Notes: generated by a model not told the origin, from the letters alone. Shown: positions 1 to 7,769, counted from the stretch's first letter. The stretch is 8,097 nucleotides of DNA from an uncultured beta proteobacterium (GCA_903927495.1 CAIYNH010000581.1:1-8097), one strand, 5' to 3'. Numbers and translations: made by a program.

Positions 1-441
1 ATCTCAAAAATCACCGCCAATTTGGAGCGTGCGGGTGATGAGGCCGAAAAAATTGCCCGCATGGTGCGCTTGATCATCGAGAGCGGAGCGCCTCGCTCGC
101 TGCCTTCGCTTGAGCTCAAGGTAGCCTCCGATATGGCTTCGAACTTGCTGCGCAAAGCGCTTGATGCCTTTGCCCGGCTCGATACCACGGCGGCCATCTC
201 CATCATGAAGGATGATTATTTGATTGACAAGGAGTTCGACGGCTTTGTGCGCAAACTCATTACTTACATGATGGAAGATCCGCGCATGATCTCACCCAGC
301 CTGAATTTGCTGTTCCTTGCCAAGTCCATTGAGCGTGTTGGCGATCACGCCAAAAACATTGCCGAGCTCATCATTTATGTCGTCAAGGGTGCCGATGTGC
401 GACATACCTCGATGGAGCACATTGAAGCGGTGCTGAAATGA
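1..441 (+). CDS. phoU: Phosphate-specific transport regulator PhoU, C-terminal 146 residues (5' end outside window)
   Basis: PhoU is a cytoplasmic all-helical protein that links the PstSCAB phosphate transporter to the PhoR/PhoB two-component system and keeps the Pho regulon off when phosphate is plentiful. The frame is open from base 1, so the gene is cut by the window edge; the TTG at 22 is an internal leucine codon, not a start. Two family signatures of the E(D)xxxD metal-binding type are visible: LERAGDEAEKIA at window residues 8-19, and SIERVGDHAKNIAE near the C-terminus. They match the ends of the two three-helix repeats. PhoU proteins are usually about 230-240 residues, so roughly the last 60% is present. 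The stop codon overlaps the phoB start (ATGA, 438-441), which implies translational coupling. Identification is firm from motifs and neighbour. Confidence 0.95.
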   Translation: MSKITANLERAGDEAEKIARMVRLIIESGAPRSLPSLELKVASDMASNLLRKALDAFARLDTTAAISIMKDDYLIDKEFDGFVRKLITYMMEDPRMISPSLNLLFLAKSIERVGDHAKNIAELIIYVVKGADVRHTSMEHIEAVLK

Positions 442-1181
442 GGCATGAGCCCCGGGTGCTGGTGGTTGAGGATGAACCCGCCATTGCCGAGCTGCTTGCC
501 ATCAATCTGAGGCACAACGGGTTTCGCGTGACCTGGGCCATGGACAGCGAAGCTGCGCAACGCGAGCTCGACGCGGTATTGCCCGAGGTTATCTTGCTGG
601 ACTGGATGTTGCCCGGCGAGAGCGGTTTGATGCTGGCTAAACGCTGGCGTGCCCAAGCCCGGACCAAAGCCATCCCGATCATCATGCTGACCGCCCGTGG
701 CGATGAGGTGGACCGGGTTGCGGGTCTTGATGCAGGAGCCGATGACTACATTTCCAAGCCATTTTCCGTGAAGGAAATGCTGGCCAGGGTGCGGGCCGTG
801 CTGCGTCGGCGCACGCCTGAGCAGGCAGAAGGTTCGATCACCATCGGTGCCTTGTTGCTCGATGCAGCCACCTACCGCGTCTCCTACAACGAACAGATGT
901 TGAAGTTGGGCCCTACTGAGTTCAAGCTACTGCACTACCTGATGACGCATGCCGAGCGTGTGCACACGCGCTCGAAGTTGCTGGATCGGGTCTGGGGTGA
1001 TCATGTGTTTATCGAGGAACGCACGGTCGATGTGCATGTCAAACGCTTGCGTGAATCCCTCGGACCTCAGGCCGGTCTCATGATCGAAACCGTGCGCGGT
1101 GCCGGCTACCGACTGACGGCGCAAGTTGATTTGAGATCGGCTGCATCTGGAACTGCGCTGGCTGAACTGGATGAATCCTAG
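438..1181 (+). CDS. phoB: Phosphate regulon response regulator PhoB (OmpR/PhoB family)
   Basis: PhoB is the DNA-binding response regulator activated under phosphate limitation, normally by the histidine kinase PhoR. The receiver domain covers about residues 6-122, with acidic pocket E11/D12, phospho-acceptor D55 in LLDWMLPGESG, T85 in MLTAR and K107 in SKPF. The C-terminal winged-helix domain covers about 132-228, with the recognition-helix region RTVDVHVKRLRESL (195-208) and the wing VRGAGYRL (219-226). At 247 residues it is longer than the usual 229-235, because of a tail of about 18 residues after the wing that is not obviously structured. The ATG at 438 overlaps the phoU stop and no good Shine-Dalgarno precedes it, so translation probably depends on coupling. 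The tail overlaps the next gene by 11 bases. No phoR follows. Confidence 0.95.
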   Translation: MRHEPRVLVVEDEPAIAELLAINLRHNGFRVTWAMDSEAAQRELDAVLPEVILLDWMLPGESGLMLAKRWRAQARTKAIPIIMLTARGDEVDRVAGLDAGADDYISKPFSVKEMLARVRAVLRRRTPEQAEGSITIGALLLDAATYRVSYNEQMLKLGPTEFKLLHYLMTHAERVHTRSKLLDRVWGDHVFIEERTVDVHVKRLRESLGPQAGLMIETVRGAGYRLTAQVDLRSAASGTALAELDES

Positions 1182-1911
1182 GGCTCTGACTTTCTGGAGA
1201 TTTGCCCGCGCAATGATCCACATCGTGGCTGGTTGGTTGACAGTTGTTGTTGTTTTTCCGAAACTGACCCCACTCCAAAAAGAAGAGCGTTTTAGGCTAT
1301 GGGCGCTAGAGCTACTTGCTAAGTTAGCTATTAAATTAGTAGTTGTTGGTAGTCCGCCCGGGAAAGGGCCTTGGTTGTTGGCGTGCAATCACCTGTCTTG
1401 GCTGGACATCATTGTTTTACGCGCGACTTGCTGTTGCCAATTTATCTCCAAATCTGATGTCCGGCAATGGCCGCTAATTGGCACACTGGCTAGCGGCACC
1501 GGTACCTTGTTTGTTGAACGCGCTTCACGCCGGGATGCCATGCGGGTCGTGCATCAGATGGTGGAGCGTCTGCGGGATGGGTGTGCACTGGCCATCTTCC
1601 CCGAAGGAACCACCAGCCAAGGTATCGCTGTGCTGCCTTTTCACGCCAACTTGTTCCAGGCGGCAATCTTCGCTAACGTAGCTGTAGTGCCTGCAGCGCT
1701 GAGGTTCACGGAACTCGCCAACGGCGAGCGCAGCCTTGCTCCTTGTTACACCGGCGACGCTACCTTGCTGGGCTCCATTTGGCGCACTTTGAGCGCGCCG
1801 CCTCTGAGTGCCGTGCTGTGTTTTGGCAAGCCGCAGTTAGCCCAGGGCCGCGATCGACGTACCTGGGCCTCAGATTTGCATCTGGAAGTAGTTGCGCTGA
1901 ATCGGAGTTGA
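1171..1911 (+). CDS. PlsC-type lysophospholipid acyltransferase (1-acylglycerol-3-phosphate or lyso-lipid O-acyltransferase)
   Basis: This is a membrane-associated acyltransferase of the PlsC/LPLAT family, which transfers an acyl chain from acyl-ACP or acyl-CoA to a lysolipid. All four family blocks are visible. NHLSWLD contains the catalytic HX4D (H74, D79); GTLFVERASRRD lies at 111-122; FPEGTTS at 143-149 is the glycerophosphate-binding type block; VPAALRF lies at 173-179. A hydrophobic segment at about 15-30 is a likely membrane anchor. The 246-residue length is normal. The ATG at 1171 lies inside the end of phoB; ATG at 1213 (M15) would shorten the anchor and leave a gap, so the overlapping start is preferred. 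The exact acceptor cannot be told from sequence: PlsC-like, OlsA-like (ornithine lipid) and generic LPLAT roles are all possible. Bases about 1294-1345 are unusually AT-rich. Confidence 0.85.
   Translation: MNPRALTFWRFARAMIHIVAGWLTVVVVFPKLTPLQKEERFRLWALELLAKLAIKLVVVGSPPGKGPWLLACNHLSWLDIIVLRATCCCQFISKSDVRQWPLIGTLASGTGTLFVERASRRDAMRVVHQMVERLRDGCALAIFPEGTTSQGIAVLPFHANLFQAAIFANVAVVPAALRFTELANGERSLAPCYTGDATLLGSIWRTLSAPPLSAVLCFGKPQLAQGRDRRTWASDLHLEVVALNRS
1296..1345. repeat. AT-rich patch resembling a dispersed short repeat, inside the acyltransferase gene
   Basis: This stretch uses codons unlike its surroundings (TTA, CTA, GTA, ATT). It contains a perfect dyad GCTAAGTTAGC (1318-1328) and outer arms CTACT (1312-1316) and AGTAG (1338-1342). 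Read on the - strand it resembles bases 4766-4795 on the + strand: both have TAAT-purine-GCTA followed by AAGTAGC and TCTA. From memory, the GCGCTAGAG and AGCTATTAAA words recall short dispersed repeats in Comamonadaceae genomes, but this was not checked. The encoded protein seems to align with the family without an insertion, so common codon drift remains possible. Confidence 0.3.
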
Positions 1912-1983
1912 GTCATGGCTTGCTAGCCAGTAAGGCACGTTAAACTGCCGTCTGAACCGCCGTCCAACCTGAAAGTCACGCCT

Positions 1984-3321
1984 ATGTCATTCGAAAAAGT
2001 CTCGGAAATGCTGAAGAAGCAAAAGCGGATTGAAGGCATGGTGCGGGGTCAAAGCATGCCGCATCAGGACATGGTTGAAAGTTTGGTACAAAAGCAGCAT
2101 CTGGCTGAATTGCACAATATTTTGGCGCAATTGCCAACCAGCGAAATTGGCAACATTCTGGAGGCCCTGCCGCTCGATGATGCGCAACTTTTGTGGCAGC
2201 AAGTCCCCCAGGATCGGGAGAACAATGTGCTCTGGGAGGTGTCAGACAGCCGTCGTGAGGAATTGGTTGGCAGTCGGGAGCCAGCTTTTGACGAAAGCCA
2301 GATGAATGCCTTCGAACTGATTGACGGCAAACTCAAGCAAGTACCAATTGACAGTCGAAAAAATCTTGAAGGAATCAAACCAATCTGGATTGATTTACTT
2401 GGGGCAACCAAGGCTGAACGGGCTTATGTAGGTGCGCATTTTGGGCTGGAACTGCCGGACCCGGGCGAGGTGACAGACCTGGAGGTGAGTTCGCGCTACC
2501 ACATTGAAGAAAACAGTGAAATTCACCTTCACTCCAATTTTTTGCTGGATCGTGAAGGCAACTCACGCAGCGTTCCGGTGGCTTTTATCTTGCATCAGGG
2601 CATACTTTTTTCGTTGCGCAATGAAGAGTTACCGGTTTTTCGGCTGCAACGGCGCCGTGCCCGAACCCAGGTGGGTTACGTATCCGACTGCACGGATGTG
2701 CTGATTGACTTGTATGGCGCTGATGTCGAATACTCGGCTGACTCGCTGGAAGATATCTACACCACCTTGGGTAAGGTCGGCCGGCAGGTGCTGAGCGAAA
2801 CCATCAGCGATAAGGAAGCTGCTGCCATCCTGGGTGATATTGCTGAGGAAGAAGACCTCAACGGCCGCATTCGGGGCAACATTTTGGATACTCAGCGGGC
2901 CATCAACTTCCTGATGCGCAGCAAAACCTTGTCAAGCACCCAGTTTGAAGATGCTAAACAGATTTTGCGCAATATTGAGTCCCTCAATAGCCACACTTCC
3001 TTTTTGTTTGACAAGATCAACTTTTTGATGGACGCGACCATTGGTTTCATCAATATCAACCAGAACCGGCGCATCAATCAGCTGACCGTTTTTGGCGTGG
3101 TGTTCATGCCCATCAATATCTTGGCGGGTATGGGCGGCATGTCTGAGTTTTCCATGATGACGCAAGGGTTGCCATGGCCACTGGCTTATGCCGGATTCAC
3201 GGTGGGTGCCATTTTGATGGGTGGCGCCACCTATGCTGCCCTGAAGCATTTTGAAAATCGACAAGCAAAGGCTGGGAAAATCGTACAAACCCGAGAATTT
3301 CCGCAGAACCCACCACGCTAG
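1984..3321 (+). CDS. CorA-family divalent cation transporter with MgtE_N-like N-terminal domain and GMS in place of the GMN signature
   Basis: This is an inner-membrane protein of the CorA/ZntB-like superfamily, which forms pentameric Mg2+/Co2+ (or other cation) channels. Residues about 28-100 form short amphipathic helical repeats (for example LHNILAQLPTSEIGNILEAL) that resemble the MgtE_N superhelix of a different Mg2+ transporter family. Residues about 115-365 match the CorA cytosolic funnel and long helix. Two membrane helices follow, at about 366-384 and 398-420, with a short basic tail, as in CorA. The loop after the first helix reads AGMGGMSEF: G385-M386-S387 sits where the almost invariant GMN lies. 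The 445-residue length exceeds classical CorA (about 316-350) by roughly the extra domain. The ATG at 1984 was chosen because it opens the frame after a 72-base gap; no clear Shine-Dalgarno precedes it. The ion carried cannot be decided. Confidence 0.85.
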   Translation: MSFEKVSEMLKKQKRIEGMVRGQSMPHQDMVESLVQKQHLAELHNILAQLPTSEIGNILEALPLDDAQLLWQQVPQDRENNVLWEVSDSRREELVGSREPAFDESQMNAFELIDGKLKQVPIDSRKNLEGIKPIWIDLLGATKAERAYVGAHFGLELPDPGEVTDLEVSSRYHIEENSEIHLHSNFLLDREGNSRSVPVAFILHQGILFSLRNEELPVFRLQRRRARTQVGYVSDCTDVLIDLYGADVEYSADSLEDIYTTLGKVGRQVLSETISDKEAAAILGDIAEEEDLNGRIRGNILDTQRAINFLMRSKTLSSTQFEDAKQILRNIESLNSHTSFLFDKINFLMDATIGFININQNRRINQLTVFGVVFMPINILAGMGGMSEFSMMTQGLPWPLAYAGFTVGAILMGGATYAALKHFENRQAKAGKIVQTREFPQNPPR

Positions 3322-3427
3322 GCAGTAATAGCATGCCGAAGGCATACCGACCATTTCTAAATCATCCCTGGTGTTGTTGACTCGCCAATACTTGCTGCGG
3401 CAAGCTTCGTGGTGGGTTGTCTAGACA
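3307..3427. repeat. Nested inverted repeats at the end of the transporter gene and in the following intergenic region
   Basis: An 11-base inverted repeat joins AACCCACCACG (3307-3317, last codons of the transporter gene) to CGTGGTGGGTT (3408-3418). The 90-base interior holds two small hairpins, ATGCC-GAA-GGCAT (3333-3345) and CTTGC-TGCG-GCAAG (3391-3404). The palindrome TGTCTAGACA follows directly (3418-3427). No run of T follows any stem, so a classical intrinsic terminator is not supported. It could be a structured 3' end, a mobile-element relic or chance. The rest of the 3322-3498 gap shows no convincing open frame. Confidence 0.35.
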
Positions 3428-3498
3428 CGAAGGATCTAAAAATTGATTCGGCGTAACTGGTCGTTGCTGCCACCTTCTCACTTTATCATCCGCGTCCC

Positions 3499-3939
3499 AT
3501 GGCAGACATTCACATCACCGACATCGAGTCGGCCATCAATTACTGGCGGCAACTGCAGCCCTCGGTTGACGGGTTTTCGCTGGCCCCAGAGACTGGCGCT
3601 TTGGCAGAGGTGTACGCGGTGATGGCCTATGAGCAGCAGTTGGATGTGGCCGAGACCACACTGTCTGCATTCGCTATGGCGGCTTGGTTGGCATGGTATG
3701 ACACCACCCCAGACACGCCCTGCATCGCGATCTGCTCGACCAGTCAGGGCGATGACATTTGCAAAGGTTGTGGGCGCACCTTCGCCGAGGTGCAGTATTG
3801 GACCGAAATGCGTGCAGTAGAGAAGCGTGCGACCTGGCAGCGAATCACGAATCAGGCGACAGCATGGCGTTTTAACAAATATGCTGAACGCGCCGCTGCG
3901 GGAGCGGCAGCGTCCAAAGTCGCCGGAAACAGTCGTTAA
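3499..3939 (+). CDS. Two-domain protein DUF3717-DUF1289 (unknown function)
   Basis: The function is unknown. Residues about 4-62 resemble DUF3717, a betaproteobacterial domain, with the pattern ITDIESAINYWR and then ALAEVYAVM. Residues about 73-112 match DUF1289: a DTPCIAIC opening, then CKGCGRT and a YWTEM segment, with cysteines C75, C79, C88 and C91 that could bind a metal. The last 20 residues are alanine-rich (RAAAGAAASK) and probably disordered; their DNA contains a GC hairpin (3892-3908) that codes for this tail. There is no signal peptide or membrane segment, so it is probably cytoplasmic. The ATG at 3499 lacks a Shine-Dalgarno. The gene stands alone: an intergenic gap precedes it and it converges on the dehydrogenase gene with eight bases between stops. 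Domain names are assigned from memory of family patterns. Confidence 0.8.
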   Translation: MADIHITDIESAINYWRQLQPSVDGFSLAPETGALAEVYAVMAYEQQLDVAETTLSAFAMAAWLAWYDTTPDTPCIAICSTSQGDDICKGCGRTFAEVQYWTEMRAVEKRATWQRITNQATAWRFNKYAERAAAGAAASKVAGNSR

Positions 3940-3947
3940 GCCTGGTT

Positions 3948-4694
3948 TCAGAGCGAAATGCCGCCCGACACTTCAATCACTTCGCCATTGATATAGCTGG
4001 CTTCGTCGCTGGCCAAAAAGGCATAGACGTTGGCAATTTCTACCGGCTGTCCGACGCGACGCAGGTGCACCTTGCCGGCCAGATCCTGCAGCACTTTTTC
4101 TGGCATGGCCGCAACCATAGGAGTGCTGATGAAGCCGGGTGCAACTGCATTGACTCGCACACCTTTGGGACCCAACTCGCGACTCCAGGTCTTGGTGAAA
4201 CCAATCACGCCAAATTTGGTGGCGGCGTAGTTGGTCTGGCCAAAGTTGCCGTACAGACCGACCACTGAGCTGGCGCACAAGATCACGCCGCTGCCTTGTG
4301 CGACCATGCCGTCAACCACCGCCTGGGTGCAGTGGAAGACACCGCGCAGGTTAACGTCGATGACCTTGTCAAATTGTTCGATAGTCATTTTTTGCAGTCG
4401 TGCGTCTTGTGTGATGCCTGCGTTATTCACCAGCACGTCGATGCGGCCAAATTTTTCTTTTACCTGGGCTACTACGGTATCAACCATGGTGCGCTGGGTC
4501 ACGTCCATGACAAATCCTTCGGCGGTAGCACCCAAAGCGCGGCACTGTGCCACCGCCTCATCGACACCAGCTTGTTTAAGGTCGCAGACAATCACTGTGG
4601 CACCTTCCTGGGCAAATTTAAGTGCTGTGGCAAGGCCAATTCCCTGTGCTGCACCGGTGACGATGGAAACTTTATTGGTTAAACGTGCGGTCAT
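3948..4694 (-). CDS. FabG/PhbB-like short-chain dehydrogenase/reductase (3-oxoacyl-ACP or acetoacetyl-CoA reductase type)
   Basis: This is a classical SDR of 248 residues that reduces or oxidises a 3-oxo/3-hydroxyacyl thioester. The Rossmann nucleotide motif TGAAQGIG is at 13-20, D64 sits in the MDV turn, NNAG is at 90-93, and N115 lies in VNLRGVF. The catalytic S143-Y156-K160 lie in [19 protein letters not shown], which is very close to FabG/PhbB proteins, and the C-terminus EVSGGISL is typical. D38 after the second strand (VIVCDL) usually means a preference for NAD(H) over NADP(H), so neither biosynthetic FabG nor NADPH-dependent PhbB should be assumed. The ATG at 4692-4694 has an AGGA Shine-Dalgarno (complement of 4700-4703) five bases away, the best in the window. 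No phaC, phaA or fatty-acid synthesis gene is adjacent, so the pathway stays open. Confidence 0.9.
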   Translation of the reverse strand: MTARLTNKVSIVTGAAQGIGLATALKFAQEGATVIVCDLKQAGVDEAVAQCRALGATAEGFVMDVTQRTMVDTVVAQVKEKFGRIDVLVNNAGITQDARLQKMTIEQFDKVIDVNLRGVFHCTQAVVDGMVAQGSGVILCASSVVGLYGNFGQTNYAATKFGVIGFTKTWSRELGPKGVRVNAVAPGFISTPMVAAMPEKVLQDLAGKVHLRRVGQPVEIANVYAFLASDEASYINGEVIEVSGGISL

Positions 4695-4699
4695 GATGA

Positions 4700-4703
4700 T
4701 CCT
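4700..4703 (-). promoter_or_regulatory. Shine-Dalgarno AGGA of the short-chain dehydrogenase gene
   Basis: On the - strand AGGA stands five bases before the ATG at 4694. It fixes that start and is notable because nearly every other gene in the window lacks such a site. Confidence 0.6.
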
Positions 4704-4830
4704 AGTTGGTAGTAAATAAAACGGGGTGAATGTTAGTCGCGCTAGATTGCATGAGGTTGACGGGTAATGGCTATGCTAAAAGTAGCGCTCTAAGTAAGCT
4801 GGACGGGTTCTAAGGGATTTTGTAATCACC

Positions 4831-4894
4831 AATATCCGATATTCGGCGGGACCGTTGGGCGCACTGTGCTCATGGCATGTCGCAATGCATTGCG
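4831..4894. repeat. Cluster of perfect dyads between yaeQ and the dehydrogenase gene
   Basis: The 263-base gap 4695-4957 has no supported gene. It holds AATATCCGATATT (4831-4843), GCACTGTGC (4861-4869), CATGGCATG (4871-4879) and the 14-base palindrome CGCAATGCATTGCG (4881-4894), the last three almost end to end. They lie about 140-200 bases upstream of the dehydrogenase start and just past the yaeQ stop, so they could be operators for the former or part of 3'-end processing of the latter. Each alone could arise by chance. Confidence 0.35.
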
Positions 4895-4957
4895 CTGGTA
4901 CTGCCAAATACTGTGCACTGGTGATTTTCACAGCCCTAATGCCAAAAAGTATCAAGC

Positions 4958-5518
4958 TTATTTCCAGCGGATTGGTTCAATATCGACAGTGTGGGTGCCG
5001 TCGCCCAGCATCAGTGTGCCTTCCTGAATGGTGGCCTGAAGGTTCATACTGCGGTGTGCCAAGGGAATCAGTGCCTGTGAAGCCGTTGTGGGAATGCGCC
5101 AGACGCTCAGGTTTTTGGGACGGGTCAGTTTGCTTTCGATGCCACGCCACCAGATTTCGGCGGCCTGACTAAAGCAGTACAGAACCACGCTATCGGCCTT
5201 GCCACAGGCCTTGAGCAGCGGTTTGTCCTCGGGCTGCCCAACCTCAATCCACAGCCGAGTCAGACCGGTGAAGTCGCGCAGCCAGGCATCAGGCTCGTCG
5301 GGATCTGACAATCCCGCACCGAACGCCAGTGTGCCATCGCCAGCACACACTGTTTGCAGTTGATGCGCTTGCAGCGCCAGTGCACACAGCCGCACCATCA
5401 TGCGCTCATCGGTTTCGCTGGGGTGGCGTGCCAAGGTCAAGGTGTGGTCGGCGTAGTAGCTGTGGTCGATATCGGCGATTTGCAAGCTGGCTTTGAAAAT
5501 GGTAGATTTGGTGGCCAT
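4958..5518 (-). CDS. yaeQ: YaeQ family protein
   Basis: This is a YaeQ family member (PF07152 type) of 186 residues, close to the 181 of E. coli YaeQ. The start MATKSTIFKASLQIADID, the block RHPSETDERMM (31-41), DEPDAW (74-79), LWIEVGQP (89-96), AEIWW (120-124), NLSVW (136-140) and LQATIQEG (160-167) all follow the family. The family has a PD-(D/E)XK nuclease-like fold. Its cellular role is unsettled; E. coli yaeQ was named in connection with RfaH suppression. The conserved acidic residues around E92 could form the remnant active site (inference). It starts eight bases after the purB stop without a good Shine-Dalgarno, so it is probably co-transcribed with and perhaps coupled to purB. Likely cytoplasmic; no membrane segment. 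Confidence 0.9.
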   Translation of the reverse strand: MATKSTIFKASLQIADIDHSYYADHTLTLARHPSETDERMMVRLCALALQAHQLQTVCAGDGTLAFGAGLSDPDEPDAWLRDFTGLTRLWIEVGQPEDKPLLKACGKADSVVLYCFSQAAEIWWRGIESKLTRPKNLSVWRIPTTASQALIPLAHRSMNLQATIQEGTLMLGDGTHTVDIEPIRWK

Positions 5519-5526
5519 GGCAGGGC

Positions 5527-6978
<1,452 letters not shown>

Positions 6979-7000
6979 TCAGAGCGGTGCACTGTGACCA

Positions 7001-7029
7001 TTGGAGCTAACCCGGACGGTGTATAGAAT
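7001..7029 (+). promoter_or_regulatory. Sigma70-type promoter of the glutathione S-transferase gene
   Basis: TTGGAG (7001-7006) and TAGAAT (7024-7029, 5 of 6) are separated by exactly 17 bases. The start would lie near 7036, giving a leader of about 20 bases. The -35 box matches only three of six, but the spacing and position are right. The purB-GST divergent region (6907-7056) holds nothing else clear. Confidence 0.45.
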
Positions 7030-7056
7030 CGGCCTACCAACAACTGCCGCCTGCCC

Positions 7057-7671
7057 ATGAAACTTATTGGATCCAACACCAGCCCTTATGTGCGCAAAGT
7101 GCGCATTGTCATGAGTGAAAAAAAGCTTGACTATGAGTACGTGCTGGAGGATGTCTGGTTGGCATCTACCAAGATAAGCCAATCCAATCCACTGGGTAAA
7201 GTGCCGTGTCTGGTGATGGAAGGCGGCGACGTGATTCACGATTCGCGGGTGATTGTTGAATATTTGGACACCCTCTCGCCGGTTGGCAAGCTGATTCCCA
7301 GCGTAGGACGCGAACGCGCCGAGGTCAAGACTTGGGAGGCGTTGGCAGACGGTGTGTTGGATGCTTCAATTTTGGCGCGACTGGAAGCCATCTGGGGTGG
7401 TCGCACCGAAGAACAGCGCAGTCAGGCCTGGATTGATCGTCAGATGGAAAAAATCGAGTTAGCTTTGGCCGCCATGAGCAAGGGTTTGGGTGAGCGGGTG
7501 TATTGCATCGGCATCCATCTGAGTCTGGCTGATATCGCGGTCGGTGTGGCTTTGGGTTACCTGGATTTTCGCTTTCCGCAAATTGCTTGGCGTGAGCAAT
7601 ATCCAAATTTGGTCAAGTTGCAAGACAAACTGATGCTTCGTGCCAGTTTTTCGGACTCCAAACCGACCTGA
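7057..7671 (+). CDS. Glutathione S-transferase family protein, YibF-like
   Basis: This is a cytosolic GST-fold protein of 204 residues, most like E. coli YibF (about 202). The N-terminal thioredoxin-like domain (about 1-75) starts MKLIGSNTSPYVRKVRI, with the T8/S9/P10 active-site segment, NPLGKVP (44-50) carrying the cis-proline, and D62-S63 (the glutathione gamma-glutamyl contact) in HDSRVIVEYLD. The helical C-terminal domain includes the EALADGVLDA segment and LSLADIAVGVALGYLDFRF, the folding motif with a capping S/T-x-x-D. The second-domain match LGYLDFRF is specific to the YibF group. The substrate is unknown; roles in detoxification or thiol redox are family-level guesses. The gene is divergent from purB and looks monocistronic. 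The start is fixed by the domain beginning directly at MKLIGS; there is no Shine-Dalgarno. Confidence 0.9.
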   Translation: MKLIGSNTSPYVRKVRIVMSEKKLDYEYVLEDVWLASTKISQSNPLGKVPCLVMEGGDVIHDSRVIVEYLDTLSPVGKLIPSVGRERAEVKTWEALADGVLDASILARLEAIWGGRTEEQRSQAWIDRQMEKIELALAAMSKGLGERVYCIGIHLSLADIAVGVALGYLDFRFPQIAWREQYPNLVKLQDKLMLRASFSDSKPT

Positions 7672-7695
7672 GGGCTGACCCTGGCTGGTATGTTT

Positions 7696-7724
7696 TTGAC
7701 ACGCGATTTACATAGGCTTACATT
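7696..7724 (+). promoter_or_regulatory. Strong sigma70-type promoter of the small zinc-ribbon gene, with TTACAT direct repeat
   Basis: A perfect -35 box TTGACA (7696-7701) is followed after 17 bases by TACATT (7719-7724, 4 of 6). A direct repeat TTACAT occurs at 7708-7713 and 7718-7723, one helical turn apart and overlapping the -10 region, a layout that could bind a regulator. The leader of about 40 bases contains a small hairpin GGGCT (7732-7736) with AGCCC (7749-7753). The T run at 7693-7697 also follows the GST gene, but no adjoining stem makes it a convincing terminator. Confidence 0.5.
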
Positions 7725-7769
7725 TCTCGCCGGGCTTGAAAGAGTGCCAGCCCTTACAGTCTGGGCACT

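Noticed and set aside
22..24. TTG as phoU start
   Set aside because: The frame is open to base 1 and the preceding residues (ISKITAN) match PhoU, so this is an internal leucine.
1920..1946. Promoter for the CorA-family gene (TTGCTA with TAAACT)
   Set aside because: Both boxes match only four of six and the spacer is 15 bases; too weak to list.
3892..3908. GCCGCT-GCGGG-AGCGGC hairpin as terminator of the DUF3717-DUF1289 gene
   Set aside because: It lies inside the coding region, encodes an alanine-rich tail and has no T tract on either strand.
4855..5172. Open frame of 105 codons on the + strand opposite the end of yaeQ
   Set aside because: It overlaps the well-supported yaeQ antisense, has no recognisable domain, and starts inside the dyad cluster; best seen as a shadow frame.
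7671..7697. Intrinsic terminator after the GST gene (AGGG-CTGA-CCCT then TTTTT)
   Set aside because: The stem has four pairs and lies about ten bases from the T run, which is part of the following promoter region.
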